DNA of 39,421 nt from positions 1-39,421 of the forward strand of contig NZ_JAELVS010000009.1 in NCBI RefSeq assembly GCF_016427555.1. Reading direction: 5' to 3'. Source of the DNA: Marinobacter litoralis (GTDB lineage Bacteria > Pseudomonadota > Gammaproteobacteria > Pseudomonadales > Oleiphilaceae). How positions within the stretch are numbered: position 1 is the stretch's first letter; the number at the start of each line of letters is the position of its first letter. Position numbers and translations under genes: made by a program. Below the pieces are notes generated by a model. It did no database searches, was not told where the DNA came from, and saw only the letters and a program-made list of their open reading frames with translations. Below are positions 1-7,832 of this stretch, piece by piece.

Positions 1-518
1 CATCGTTCAATACGCTCAATGGTACGTTCAGAGCGCGCCCGGGCGGTTTCAGCGGGCGTTCCTTCCAGCATTTCCTGCTCCAGCTCCTGCTGCTTCTCCG
101 CGATGTTGTCGGCTAGTTGCGCTACCTGCTCATCCGAGAGAGAAGACAACAGCTTGACGGCTACCGGAGTGGCCCGTTCCAACAATTTGGGTATGAAGTC
201 CATGAGTTGTTCCTGATGGAACAGTACCGTGGCTTGGCCGGGTGTCCCTTCCGCCAGATCTGATTTGAGGGCTGCCAACCATTGCTGGTAACGGGGTAAC
301 TCGACCGAGCAATGCCATTGTTTGAGCGCTTCCAAATCCTGATTCAGTTGCGCTTCCTGCTCACTGGTCAGGCTAATGTAATCCTCAACCCACCAGACAA
401 CGCCCCAGTCGGCGTAGCGGTAGGCCAGGCGCGCCTGACTACAGCCTGCCAAAAACATCAGTAACACCAGCCCGACGATCCAGCGGGCGCGGAGTGTTCT
501 GGGTGTTGGGTTATCCAT
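1..518 (-). CDS. DUF6279 family lipoprotein (C-terminal part outside window)
   Basis: This is the N-terminal part of a gene that runs off the left edge of the window; about 172 codons are visible with no stop. The protein begins MDNPTPRTLRARW, has a hydrophobic signal segment and a lipobox LAGC with the acylated cysteine at residue 26. It continues as a helical, glutamine- and glutamate-rich chain with the motif SQARLAYRYADWGVVWWVED, typical of DUF6279 lipoproteins. I expect a lipid-anchored envelope protein, but the family has no established function. The start is the ATG at 518, directly upstream of the lipoprotein signal. The gene is divergent from the DUF2798 gene. The family call rests on recalled motif similarity. 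Confidence 0.8.
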   Translation of the reverse strand, partial: MDNPTPRTLRARWIVGLVLLMFLAGCSQARLAYRYADWGVVWWVEDYISLTSEQEAQLNQDLEALKQWHCSVELPRYQQWLAALKSDLAEGTPGQATVLFHQEQLMDFIPKLLERATPVAVKLLSSLSDEQVAQLADNIAEKQQELEQEMLEGTPAETARARSERTIERIER

Positions 519-672
519 CACCTGTGCTCCTTGGTAAAAAGCCGTATGGAAAAATGTTGCATGCTCACTAAGATGTTGCGATCCAGCATCGGAGGCAGTG
601 TCTTTTTTCCTACGCTGCGGTCGCCTGATTGGATTCGGCAGTGTTCCATACGTTAAAACCGGGAAGGAAAGC

Positions 673-933
673 ATGTCCAGTTACAAGCAAACGCGTGTGC
701 GCCAGTTCGTTTTCGCCTTTTATATGTCCGGCATCATGTCGCTGTTGATGTCCGGAATTATTACCTTGATAAACACCGGTATGACCGAGGGTTTTTTCCA
801 TCGCTGGGGCGCAGCTTTTGCGGTTGCCTGGGCGGTGGCCTTCCCTCTGGTCAGCTTTATCGCGCCAATGGCCGGCAAAATGGCGGACTGGACCATGGCC
901 CGGTTGTTTTCCAAAGAACGTCGGTCGGATTGA
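673..933 (+). CDS. DUF2798 family small membrane protein
   Basis: The product is an 86-residue protein with two hydrophobic segments (about residues 12-33 and 44-66). It carries the pattern seen in DUF2798 proteins: an N-terminal FAFYMSG stretch and a second helix with AWAVAFPLVSFIAPMAGK, ending in a short basic tail. It is probably an inner-membrane protein of unknown function. The ATG at 673 is chosen because a purine-rich AAGGAAA lies just upstream; an in-frame start at 598 would add 25 residues with no membrane character and no clear ribosome-binding site. It stands alone between a divergent lipoprotein gene and the fasciclin gene. Confidence 0.75.
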   Translation: MSSYKQTRVRQFVFAFYMSGIMSLLMSGIITLINTGMTEGFFHRWGAAFAVAWAVAFPLVSFIAPMAGKMADWTMARLFSKERRSD

Positions 934-1109
934 TGAAATCACCGTACCGAAGCTGTTTTCCTCACAATTGTTCGCTTAAATGTAAAAAAATGTAAATCCA
1001 TTTTTCTCGCCTCACCGTAATTTGCATTCGACACTGGTCAGGGAATGAATCAGTGCAGGTTCGAACCACTTTACCCTGGTAGTCAACCCCTCCAGACGAG
1101 GCACGAAAA

Positions 1110-2144
1110 ATGAAAGCAAAATACGCTTTACCGATGGTTTTAGTGGGCAGTGTCATGCTATCCGGTTGTTGGCTTGATGACGATGATAACGACGATAACG
1201 GCACTACGGATGCTGCAACGCAAAGCATTCTGGAAATCGCGGTTGAGAATGAAAACACGACGATTCTGGAAGCGGCAGTTCTTGAAGCCGATCCATCCAT
1301 CGCGGAACTGCTCGGCGGAGATGACCAGTTAACCGTGTTCGCACCGACAGACGCGGCCTTTGAAGATCTATTGGGAGAGTTGGGCATCACGGCGGAACAG
1401 TTGTTGGCTAACACAGCGTTATTAAACACCGTTCTTCCCTACCATGTGCTCGCAACGTCCGTTGGTGAAGTGAAGGCAGCAGCTGCGATCAGCGTTGCGC
1501 AAAGCTCGGTCCCACAAAACCTCTTTCCAACTGTGAATGGTCAAAACGTCGCGCTTTCAATCTCGCAGGAAAGCGGTGAAGACGTACTGTACGTTAACAC
1601 CTCTCGAGTAACGGGGCCTGATGTAGATGCGACGAATGGTGTTATTCACCTTATTGACAAAGTGCTGCTTCCGCCGCCGAGCGATCTCAGTGACACAGGT
1701 GCAACGATTGCGGAAATCGTAACGGCGCTGGAAGGAGCTGCAGACCCTGAGTTCACAATACTGCTGACCGCACTAAGTACTCCCGGCGCTTCCGCGCTTT
1801 TAACTACCGCTTCGGATCCGAATGCAACCTTGACGGTGTTCGCGCCAACAGATGCCGCTTTTGAGGCGCTATTGACGGATCTGGGTATTACAGCAGGCGA
1901 TTTGCTCAATGACCCGAATCTGCCATCTATTTTGAGCCAGCATATTCTCGGAACTACGGTCGACTCTCTTACGGCATACGCGTCTAACGGCGATACTGTA
2001 ACAACATTGGCTAGCAATAATTTGAACGTTGACATACAAGACAACGCTCTGGTTATCGAGGGCAGTACCGTCGTCGAGGCCGATGTTGAGGCTTCCAACG
2101 GCGTGATTCATTTGATCGACAAGGTGATTTTTACAGTGGACTGA
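1110..2144 (+). CDS. Fasciclin (FAS1) domain lipoprotein with two repeats
   Basis: The 344-residue protein has a lipoprotein signal with lipobox LSGC (cysteine 20) and then an unusually acidic linker (WLDDDDNDDN). Two FAS1 domains follow, at about residues 37-188 and 193-344. Each contains LTVFAPTDAAFE near its start and GVIHLIDKV near its end, so the halves are clear internal duplicates. FAS1 domains are extracellular adhesion or matrix-binding modules. Residue +2 after the cysteine is tryptophan, not aspartate, which suggests outer-membrane sorting. The acidic stretch could bind cations or act as a spacer. A strong terminator follows at 2185. Function beyond likely surface adhesion is inference. 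Confidence 0.9.
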   Translation: MKAKYALPMVLVGSVMLSGCWLDDDDNDDNGTTDAATQSILEIAVENENTTILEAAVLEADPSIAELLGGDDQLTVFAPTDAAFEDLLGELGITAEQLLANTALLNTVLPYHVLATSVGEVKAAAAISVAQSSVPQNLFPTVNGQNVALSISQESGEDVLYVNTSRVTGPDVDATNGVIHLIDKVLLPPPSDLSDTGATIAEIVTALEGAADPEFTILLTALSTPGASALLTTASDPNATLTVFAPTDAAFEALLTDLGITAGDLLNDPNLPSILSQHILGTTVDSLTAYASNGDTVTTLASNNLNVDIQDNALVIEGSTVVEADVEASNGVIHLIDKVIFTVD

Positions 2145-2184
2145 CAGACGAAAAAGCATTTCTTCTGAACAAAGCATGAGTGTG

Positions 2185-2212
2185 AGGCCGGCTGTTGCAG
2201 CCGGCCTTCTTT
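2185..2212 (+). terminator. Rho-independent terminator after the fasciclin gene
   Basis: A perfect 10-bp stem (AGGCCGGCTG pairing with CAGCCGGCCT) with a 3-base loop is followed by TTCTTTAT. It lies between the convergent fasciclin and carboxypeptidase genes and could serve both, although the T-rich tail is better on the plus strand. Confidence 0.85.
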
Positions 2213-2220
2213 ATACTGGC

Positions 2221-3789
2221 TTACTGAATCGAAGACGCAGGACGTTCATCCTCAGATTGAGATAAAGCCAGCCCCACAGGGGGACGGTAATGCAGTGAAT
2301 GCAGTACCCGGTCAAGAACCGCCCCGCCATTCCAGGCCGGATCGTTGTTGACCATGCCAACCACCGCCCAGGTGGTATCGTTATTGTCCCGGGCAAAGCC
2401 GGCAATGGAGCGGACATCCTGCAAATAGCCGGTTTTGATTCGGCCTTCACCTTGCAAACCCGTGTTGCGTAATCTTCGCGCCATGGTGCCGTCCATTGCG
2501 ATGATGGGCATTGATGTCATTAAGTCCGACGCGTAGGGGCTGTTCCACGCCTGAAGCAGAATCTGCGCCCCTTGCCGGGCAGAAATACGACCGTGGCGGG
2601 TAAGGCCGGCGCCATTGTCGATGACCATGCCGTTGGTGTTAACGCCTTTTTCTTCGAGCCATTCGTAGATGGCGCGGATGCCCGCGACCCGGTCGTCGCG
2701 CTCATCGTCTTTACGGAGTTCAGCGCCGATGGTAAGCAATAATTGCCGTGCCATCACGTTGCTGCTCCATTTATTAATGTCGCGCACCATGGTGACCAAA
2801 TCCGGTGACGTGGTCCGCATCACAAGGTGAGCGTTGTCGGGAGTTTTTTCAAACCGGTCACCACCGTGGATAACGACGCCCAGCTCGGAAAATAAAGAGC
2901 GAAGGGTAGAGGCGGAGTAGCGGTCATGAGGAAGCAAAGACATATAGCTTGTGGCTCGGCAGCCCTGTGGTAATTCGCCGGTGACTCTAACCGTTACTTT
3001 CTGGTCGTTGTGAAACACCGGTTGCCACTTGAAATTGCGCCGGGAAGGGCAGGGCCCCTCGGCCACCGCAGTTATCCGGTTATCAATCGTCACTTCGTTT
3101 AAATTGGGGGTGGCCCAGGCTTGAGTGCCACGCTCGTCGGCCCTTACCTGCAGGTGAACCAAGTTGAAATTGGTCAGGTAGCCGGACGGCTCCACCAAAA
3201 AAGGCGCATGCGGGTTGTTGCCATTATCGTGAAAGAACGGCAGCCCACCATCGATTTCGAAATAGCTGCCATCCAGTACCAGGTCCCCGGTGACTTGGCG
3301 AATGCCCATGCCCTTGAGTTCGCGGAGCGTGCTCCAAAGCCGCTCAAGATTGAGCTTTGGGTCTCCTCCAAACCGGACGTACAAATCGCCTTTCAGGGTG
3401 TCTCCCACCATTACACCATCCGTGAGGAAGTCGGTTTTCCAGTGGTGCGTGGGGCCCAAGAGTTCCAGCGCGGCGTAGGTGGTTACCAGCTTCATGATGG
3501 AACCTGGGCTCATGAGTTGGTCAGCGTTTACATACTGTTCAATGCCCGGGCCGTTGAGCGGTATGGCGGCGACACTGAGCGCTTCGTCGCTATTCAGGGA
3601 TTTCTCGGCGTAGGCACGAATCTCTGACGCCCAAAGGCGCGAGTTAGTAGCAGGCTCGGTGGAGTGACTACTTTCGGCAACGGCAGGCGAAGCGAAAGTG
3701 CTGAGCACGGCCACTGCCGTCAGCAGACTTTTCGGTGTGAATAGTCGTCTTTTCAGGCGAGTTCTAGCCTGTGAATGCCGCCGCTGCAT
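2221..3789 (-). CDS. dacB: D-alanyl-D-alanine carboxypeptidase/endopeptidase, PBP4 type (peptidase S13)
   Basis: The 522-residue protein belongs to the class C penicillin-binding proteins that trim or hydrolyse peptidoglycan cross-links in the periplasm. A signal peptide ends near residue 38 (SPAVA, then ESS). The three penicilloyl-serine transferase motifs are present in order: SIMK at 97-100 (catalytic Ser97), SSN at 342-344 and KTG at 452-454. The long insertion between the first two motifs is typical of the S13 family, and the overall length fits. The start is the ATG at 3789, which leaves a basic n-region. It is transcribed alone; a large palindrome lies in the upstream intergenic region. 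Confidence 0.95.
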   Translation of the reverse strand: MQRRHSQARTRLKRRLFTPKSLLTAVAVLSTFASPAVAESSHSTEPATNSRLWASEIRAYAEKSLNSDEALSVAAIPLNGPGIEQYVNADQLMSPGSIMKLVTTYAALELLGPTHHWKTDFLTDGVMVGDTLKGDLYVRFGGDPKLNLERLWSTLRELKGMGIRQVTGDLVLDGSYFEIDGGLPFFHDNGNNPHAPFLVEPSGYLTNFNLVHLQVRADERGTQAWATPNLNEVTIDNRITAVAEGPCPSRRNFKWQPVFHNDQKVTVRVTGELPQGCRATSYMSLLPHDRYSASTLRSLFSELGVVIHGGDRFEKTPDNAHLVMRTTSPDLVTMVRDINKWSSNVMARQLLLTIGAELRKDDERDDRVAGIRAIYEWLEEKGVNTNGMVIDNGAGLTRHGRISARQGAQILLQAWNSPYASDLMTSMPIIAMDGTMARRLRNTGLQGEGRIKTGYLQDVRSIAGFARDNNDTTWAVVGMVNNDPAWNGGAVLDRVLHSLHYRPPVGLALSQSEDERPASSIQ

Positions 3790-3850
3790 ACCCTGAACCC
3801 GTGGTTAGTATTTTTTGTAACCATAGCTTATCCCGGCTATTTCTACTATG

Positions 3851-3901
3851 CAGAAACATTACACATGACGTTAAAAAATGACGTTATGTGTATTGTTTCT
3901 G
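3851..3901. repeat. Long imperfect palindrome with 23-bp arms
   Basis: The left arm 3851-3873 and right arm 3879-3901 are reverse complements at 20 of 23 positions, around an AAAAA spacer. CAGAAACA and TGTTTCTG form the outer ends. The inner ends hold ATGACGTTA as a direct repeat at 3865-3873 and 3878-3886. There is no T-run after it. It sits between the divergent dacB and tandem-GST genes, so a regulator-binding site or cruciform is more likely than a terminator. Confidence 0.75.
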
Positions 3902-4038
3902 AAGGTTTTTGTTCGATGGTCGCGCAAGGTTTTGCGAATCAGTAGGTTACAGTGGGCTGCCGCACCGGCGGCAGGGCCAATGGTTGGCGAACCTATTGTG
4001 TGACAATGGCGGAAATTTTCATTAATCAGGGATGCATC

Positions 4039-4809
4039 ATGCTTCGCGCTCTAAAACATTCGGTCAATGTTCTGGAATCTTTGGCAACCTCTTCATTCTC
4101 GGCCTGGCGTGGCTGTTTAGTTGTGAAGCCGGCGGTTCAGCCGGAAAAACCGTTGGTGCTGTACGACATTGAAGCCTGCCCATACTGCCGAAAGGTGCGG
4201 GAAGTGTTCACAGCTCTCCACTTGGATGTGGATATACGACCTTGCCCCAAAGGCGGGACGGTATTCCGGGCGGAAGCCGAAACCTTGGGCGGAAAACAGC
4301 AGTTTCCTCTATTGGTAGACCCCAACACCGATGAAGTCATGTATGAATCGGCACAGATTATTGAGTACCTGTTCCGCCAATACGCTGGCCGGCCCGTACC
4401 GGGCTATTACGAGGAGAAAACAGGGCAGTTTTTGTGGGGAGCCGCCGGGTCTGCGAGCAGTGAGCTTCGGGGCATGCGCGCAGAGCGAGCCAAGCGGCCA
4501 GAGCAGAGTTTGCACCTGTGGAGTTTTGAGGGCAGCCCGTTTTCGCGGCTGGTTCGTGAAAAACTGTGCGAGTTCGAGTTGCCGTACACCCTGCACAATC
4601 TGGGTAAAGAGCACTGGACCGAGTTTGGCCCGGCATTTCAGCGCATCAAACCGGGCCCGTATAAACCTCAGCGCGGCGGCAAACGCGACGCTTTTTTCCA
4701 GGAGCACGGACGGGTTCAGGTACCTTATCTGGAAGATCCGAACACCGGCGTGAAGCTGTTTGAATCACGGCAAATTGTGGAGTATCTGGAAAAAGAATAC
4801 GCCTTGTAA
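4039..4809 (+). CDS. Tandem thioredoxin-fold protein (two GST N-terminal/glutaredoxin-like domains)
   Basis: The 256-residue protein has two successive glutaredoxin/GST-N domains and no all-alpha GST C-terminal domain. The first (about 37-118) has the redox motif CPYC at 47-50, a cis-proline turn (FPLLVDP) and the glutathione-contact motif ES at 103-104. The second (about 156-256) keeps VPYLEDP and an ESRQIVEYL segment, but its motif is SPFS (166-169), so it lacks redox cysteines. Glutathione-dependent reduction or glutathione binding is likely; the substrate is unknown. The ATG at 4039 has AGGGA six bases upstream; in-frame starts at 3952 and 4006 lack this. The gene is monocistronic. Confidence 0.85.
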   Translation: MLRALKHSVNVLESLATSSFSAWRGCLVVKPAVQPEKPLVLYDIEACPYCRKVREVFTALHLDVDIRPCPKGGTVFRAEAETLGGKQQFPLLVDPNTDEVMYESAQIIEYLFRQYAGRPVPGYYEEKTGQFLWGAAGSASSELRGMRAERAKRPEQSLHLWSFEGSPFSRLVREKLCEFELPYTLHNLGKEHWTEFGPAFQRIKPGPYKPQRGGKRDAFFQEHGRVQVPYLEDPNTGVKLFESRQIVEYLEKEYAL

Positions 4810-4898
4810 TCTCATGGATTGAGCGGGTTTCGGGGTAGTAATTCCGCCCTGAGCCGGTATGATCTGCGCGGTTATTTCAGCTGCTTCGGGAGAATGTA

Positions 4899-5312
4899 AT
4901 GTATACAGGTCGGTGCTTATGTGGCGATGTTCGTTTCGAGTATGAAGGCGCCCTTGGCCCGATTTCTCTGTGCCATTGCAGCCAGTGTCGCCGCGCTCAT
5001 GGCAGTGCCTTTTCGGCCAGCGCGCCGGTGCAGAAAGTGCGTTTTCGGTATGTGTCTGGTGAGGACCAGGTTACAGAATTCGAGTCTCGGCCCGGTAAGT
5101 ATCGCGCTTTTTGCAGCCGTTGTGGCAGTCACTTGTATAGCCGGTTGGACGCGATTGGCGGCATCCTTCGTTTACGCATCGGCGTGATCAATGAACCTAT
5201 TGCTGCCAAGCCGGCCAGACACATCTATGTCGGCTCAAAAGCGGAGTGGTTCGATATTGCCGATGAGCTTCCGCAATATGAAAAAACAGAACGAACTAAC
5301 GATCCGTTCTGA
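4899..5312 (+). CDS. GFA family zinc-binding protein
   Basis: The 137-residue protein matches the GFA (glutathione-dependent formaldehyde-activating enzyme-like, CENP-V) fold. Zinc ligands are visible: CLC (Cys6, Cys8), CHCSQC (Cys25, 27 and 30) and CSRC (Cys72, Cys75). The family has a beta-tent fold carrying two zinc sites. Members named after Gfa bind glutathione and speed S-hydroxymethylglutathione formation, but most, including this one, are of unproven substrate. The ATG at 4899 has GGGAG six bases upstream. Placement next to a glutathione-type thioredoxin-fold gene is suggestive but they do not obviously share a promoter. Confidence 0.9.
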   Translation: MYTGRCLCGDVRFEYEGALGPISLCHCSQCRRAHGSAFSASAPVQKVRFRYVSGEDQVTEFESRPGKYRAFCSRCGSHLYSRLDAIGGILRLRIGVINEPIAAKPARHIYVGSKAEWFDIADELPQYEKTERTNDPF

Positions 5313-5379
5313 AGTAGTTTTTGGAGCGTCTTATCTGGCGCTTTTATTGATAGTGATTTAAGAAGTGTGATTTCAAGTT

Positions 5380-5398
5380 GCAAATAAGAATCATTATT
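5380..5398 (+). promoter_or_regulatory. Fur box upstream of the 30-codon micropeptide gene
   Basis: The 19 bases match the Fur consensus GATAATGATAATCATTATC at 14 positions, with the right half nearly perfect (ATCATTATT). A plausible -10 (TATTAT, 5395-5400) with TTTCAA about 18 bases upstream overlaps it, so Fur binding would block transcription. The match was made by eye. Confidence 0.65.
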
Positions 5399-5431
5399 AT
5401 ATGATGATTGGTACAGCTTGGGAGGATCGCG

Positions 5432-5524
5432 ATGAATCATGAAGCGTTGGAAGGTATCAAACTGGCAGGTTTTGCGGTCACTTTCGCCCTGGCACTCGTC
5501 GTGATCTGGGCATTGAAAGTGTGA
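5432..5524 (+). CDS. Putative Fur-controlled membrane micropeptide (30 aa)
   Basis: A 30-codon frame starts at the ATG at 5432 with GGAGG about seven bases upstream and ends with TGA at 5524. The product has a short charged N-terminus (MNHEALEGIK), one hydrophobic stretch of about 17 residues (residues 11-28) and a lysine near the end (LKV). This is the shape of a single-pass membrane micropeptide. Support for it being real is the combination of a good ribosome-binding site, a Fur box about 34 bases upstream and a terminator 44 bases downstream. It converges on the siderophore receptor gene. I do not recognise the family. A role beside iron uptake is inference from the context. Confidence 0.6.
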   Translation: MNHEALEGIKLAGFAVTFALALVVIWALKV

Positions 5525-5567
5525 GCGGCCATTTACTGATTGACCCTCTATCATAATATACAAACTG

Positions 5568-5599
5568 CTCGGGCCCTCATGTTGAAGGCCCGAGTTTTT
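5568..5599 (+). terminator. Terminator between the micropeptide and receptor genes
   Basis: CTCGGGCC (5568-5575) pairs with GGCCCGAG (5587-5594) around an 11-base loop, followed by TTTTT. It ends the micropeptide transcript on the plus strand and may also serve the convergent receptor gene, whose side has only a weak T-tract. Confidence 0.8.
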
Positions 5600-5614
5600 A
5601 GAGTGGTAAATAAC

Positions 5615-7723
5615 TTAAAACTTGTACGAGACCGAAGCTGTTACATCACGCTCCGCGCCGTAGTAGCAGTAATTCAGGCTGTTGTAGCAAGAAGCTACGT
5701 ACTCTTTGTCCAGTAGATTGTTCACGTTGAGTTGGGCGGTAACACCGGGAGCCCCTAAGCGCGCAAAATTATATGACAACGCCATGTCTACCAAGGTGTA
5801 ATTCGGAATCTCTTTCGTATTGGCATCATCGGCCTGAATATCTCGGAGATGTCGAATCCCGAGGCCCGCACGAGCACCACGCAGTATTCCTTGGTTGAAG
5901 CGATAGCCAGTCCAAAGAGTTAGATGATGCTTCGGCGACTGGCTGGCCTGGTTACCTTCCCGATAAGGCTCCGATTTTTCGAAAGTCACCTCTGTGTACG
6001 CATACCCGGCCTGAATATCCAGGTTGTCTGTTAGCTGTGCTTTCGCTTCCAATTCCACGCCTTGGGACTGAAGTTCACCGATGGCACGGCTGAAACTCTC
6101 ATTCGGAAGTTTGGTTGCCAGGTCCTGCTGATTAATCCTGAACAGGGACAGGGTGTACAGGTCGCTCGTTCCGAGGGGCTGGTATTTCAGGCCGGTTTCG
6201 ATTTGCTTGCCCGTGCTTGGATCAAGCAGGTCTCCATCTTCTCCAACAACGGCGTTCGGAGAGAACGAAGTCGAATACGACAGGTAAGGCGCTAAACCCG
6301 ATTCAAATTGATACAGCAATCCAGCACGGCCGGTGAAATGGGTTTCATCCAGCTCGCTTGTTCCACCGTTATCAAGGTCCGTATTCTCAATGTCCAGCCG
6401 GTCATATCGGCCACCCAGGCTAAGGTGCCAGCTATCCAGATTAATCTGGTCTTGCAGGTATAGCCCTGCCTGTTTCACTTCACGACGATTTCGTACGGCA
6501 GGATACGTTGCCGTAGGTTCGGCACCATACACAGGGTTAAATGCGTCGATTGCAGGGAATGCTGCAGAAAGCCATTCCACATCATTCTCTCGTTGCTGAT
6601 AATCCACACCCACTAGTACACGGTGTTCGGCATTGCCGGTGAAAAAAGATCCCACCACCTGATTGTCGATTGTTATCGCTTCAAGATCTTCCTCGGCGCC
6701 GGAATAGTAACGGGCTAGTTCCGTGTCACTGGCCCAACCGGCAGCGTAGACCTGGTCAAGAGATATATCAGACTCCAAAAAGCGAAGTCTCTGCCGAACA
6801 GTCCAATTAGGGCTGAACTCATGTTCCAGATCATATCCGACCATCGTCATATCGCGTGAAAACTTCTCATATCCCGGCTCGCCGTCAAAGAAGTTGTTGC
6901 TGATTTTCTGACCGTTACGGGATTCGACGGTGCCCTCATAGGGCAGCGCGTTGTGGTAGCCCCCTTCTGGGTCTCGTTGCAGATAGGCGAGCAGTGTCAG
7001 AGAGGTATAGTCGGTTATATCCCAGGTCAGTTGTGGAGCAATAACCCGTCGCTCCTCTTCGACATGATCCTGTTGAGCATCGGCGGCTGATATTTTTCCT
7101 GTTAGGCGATATGCCACTCGACGGTCGTCATCCATCGGACCGGTAACGTCAATAGCCAAGCCTCGTTGCGCATTGTTGCCGAGCGTTGCTCGTACTTCGC
7201 CGCCGGATTCGAATTCCGGTTTTTTGCTCGTGAGGGCAACAATGCCGCCTGGCGAGCTCTGCCCGTATAGGACTGAAGTTGGTCCCTTAACGATTTCTAT
7301 CCGATCCAGAAACCACGGATCAATGGCGAAAGAACTGAACGAACCTCCATCGTTCATAACCTTAAGGCCATCTAAATACGTATTGTTGATGCTGCCACTG
7401 GAGAAACCTCGCAGCACAAGGTAATCGTAGCGGTTTGATGAGCCAACTTGGTTTGTGCTGGCACCTGGTGTGTAGCTGGCCGCCCGCTGCACCGATTTGG
7501 CACCTCGTTTTTGCCACTCCTCACGGCTAATGACGTTGACGGTTTGAGGCGTTTCCATTACCGGTGTTTCAGTTTTTGTGGCGCCCCGAGTTGCAGTGAC
7601 CGATAGAGCCTCAAGTTGCTGGACCGATTGTTTGTCTGAGGCCTGAGCGAGCGCTGGTGTCGCACCAGCCAGACTTGAAAGACATACTGCGATGGACAAC
7701 GACAATCGTGAGCGGGCAAGCAT
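5615..7723 (-). CDS. TonB-dependent ferric siderophore receptor (FhuA/FoxA type)
   Basis: The 702-residue outer-membrane receptor has a signal peptide (cleavage near residue 26, PALA then QAS) and a TonB box around residues 38-45 (EALSVTAT). A plug domain follows, with VLRGF and the conserved IEIVKGPTSVLYGQSSPGG segment, then a beta-barrel ending in an aromatic residue (SYKF). A CYNSLNYC pair near the C-terminus resembles the late cysteine pair of FhuA-like receptors. It imports a ferric siderophore using TonB energy; the fhuBCD-like neighbours suggest a hydroxamate, though the ligand cannot be read from sequence. The ATG at 7723 follows GAGG. A Fur box lies 27 bases upstream. Confidence 0.93.
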   Translation of the reverse strand: MLARSRLSLSIAVCLSSLAGATPALAQASDKQSVQQLEALSVTATRGATKTETPVMETPQTVNVISREEWQKRGAKSVQRAASYTPGASTNQVGSSNRYDYLVLRGFSSGSINNTYLDGLKVMNDGGSFSSFAIDPWFLDRIEIVKGPTSVLYGQSSPGGIVALTSKKPEFESGGEVRATLGNNAQRGLAIDVTGPMDDDRRVAYRLTGKISAADAQQDHVEEERRVIAPQLTWDITDYTSLTLLAYLQRDPEGGYHNALPYEGTVESRNGQKISNNFFDGEPGYEKFSRDMTMVGYDLEHEFSPNWTVRQRLRFLESDISLDQVYAAGWASDTELARYYSGAEEDLEAITIDNQVVGSFFTGNAEHRVLVGVDYQQRENDVEWLSAAFPAIDAFNPVYGAEPTATYPAVRNRREVKQAGLYLQDQINLDSWHLSLGGRYDRLDIENTDLDNGGTSELDETHFTGRAGLLYQFESGLAPYLSYSTSFSPNAVVGEDGDLLDPSTGKQIETGLKYQPLGTSDLYTLSLFRINQQDLATKLPNESFSRAIGELQSQGVELEAKAQLTDNLDIQAGYAYTEVTFEKSEPYREGNQASQSPKHHLTLWTGYRFNQGILRGARAGLGIRHLRDIQADDANTKEIPNYTLVDMALSYNFARLGAPGVTAQLNVNNLLDKEYVASCYNSLNYCYYGAERDVTASVSYKF

Positions 7724-7749
7724 GGTGTACCTCTATAAGAACATTGTTT

Positions 7750-7768
7750 AATAATGAGAATTATTGTC
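7750..7768 (-). promoter_or_regulatory. Fur box upstream of the receptor gene
   Basis: The 19 bases match the Fur consensus GATAATGATAATCATTATC at 15 positions; the core reads AATAATGAGAATTATT. It lies between the end of the araC gene and the receptor start, consistent with iron-repressed transcription of the receptor as its own unit. Confidence 0.85.
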
Positions 7769-7832
7769 GTTCGCGTTCAGTTTTTGGTATGGCAAACGAC
7801 AAAAGAACTATGATCAAACGTAATTTTCGGGT

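Noticed and set aside
3121..3627. A 168-codon open frame on the plus strand inside dacB
   Set aside because: It lies wholly opposite the well-supported carboxypeptidase gene and resembles no family; it is an antisense shadow.
5324..5346. A possible terminator after the GFA gene (AGCG ... CGCT then TTTT)
   Set aside because: The stem is only 4 bp, too weak to support.
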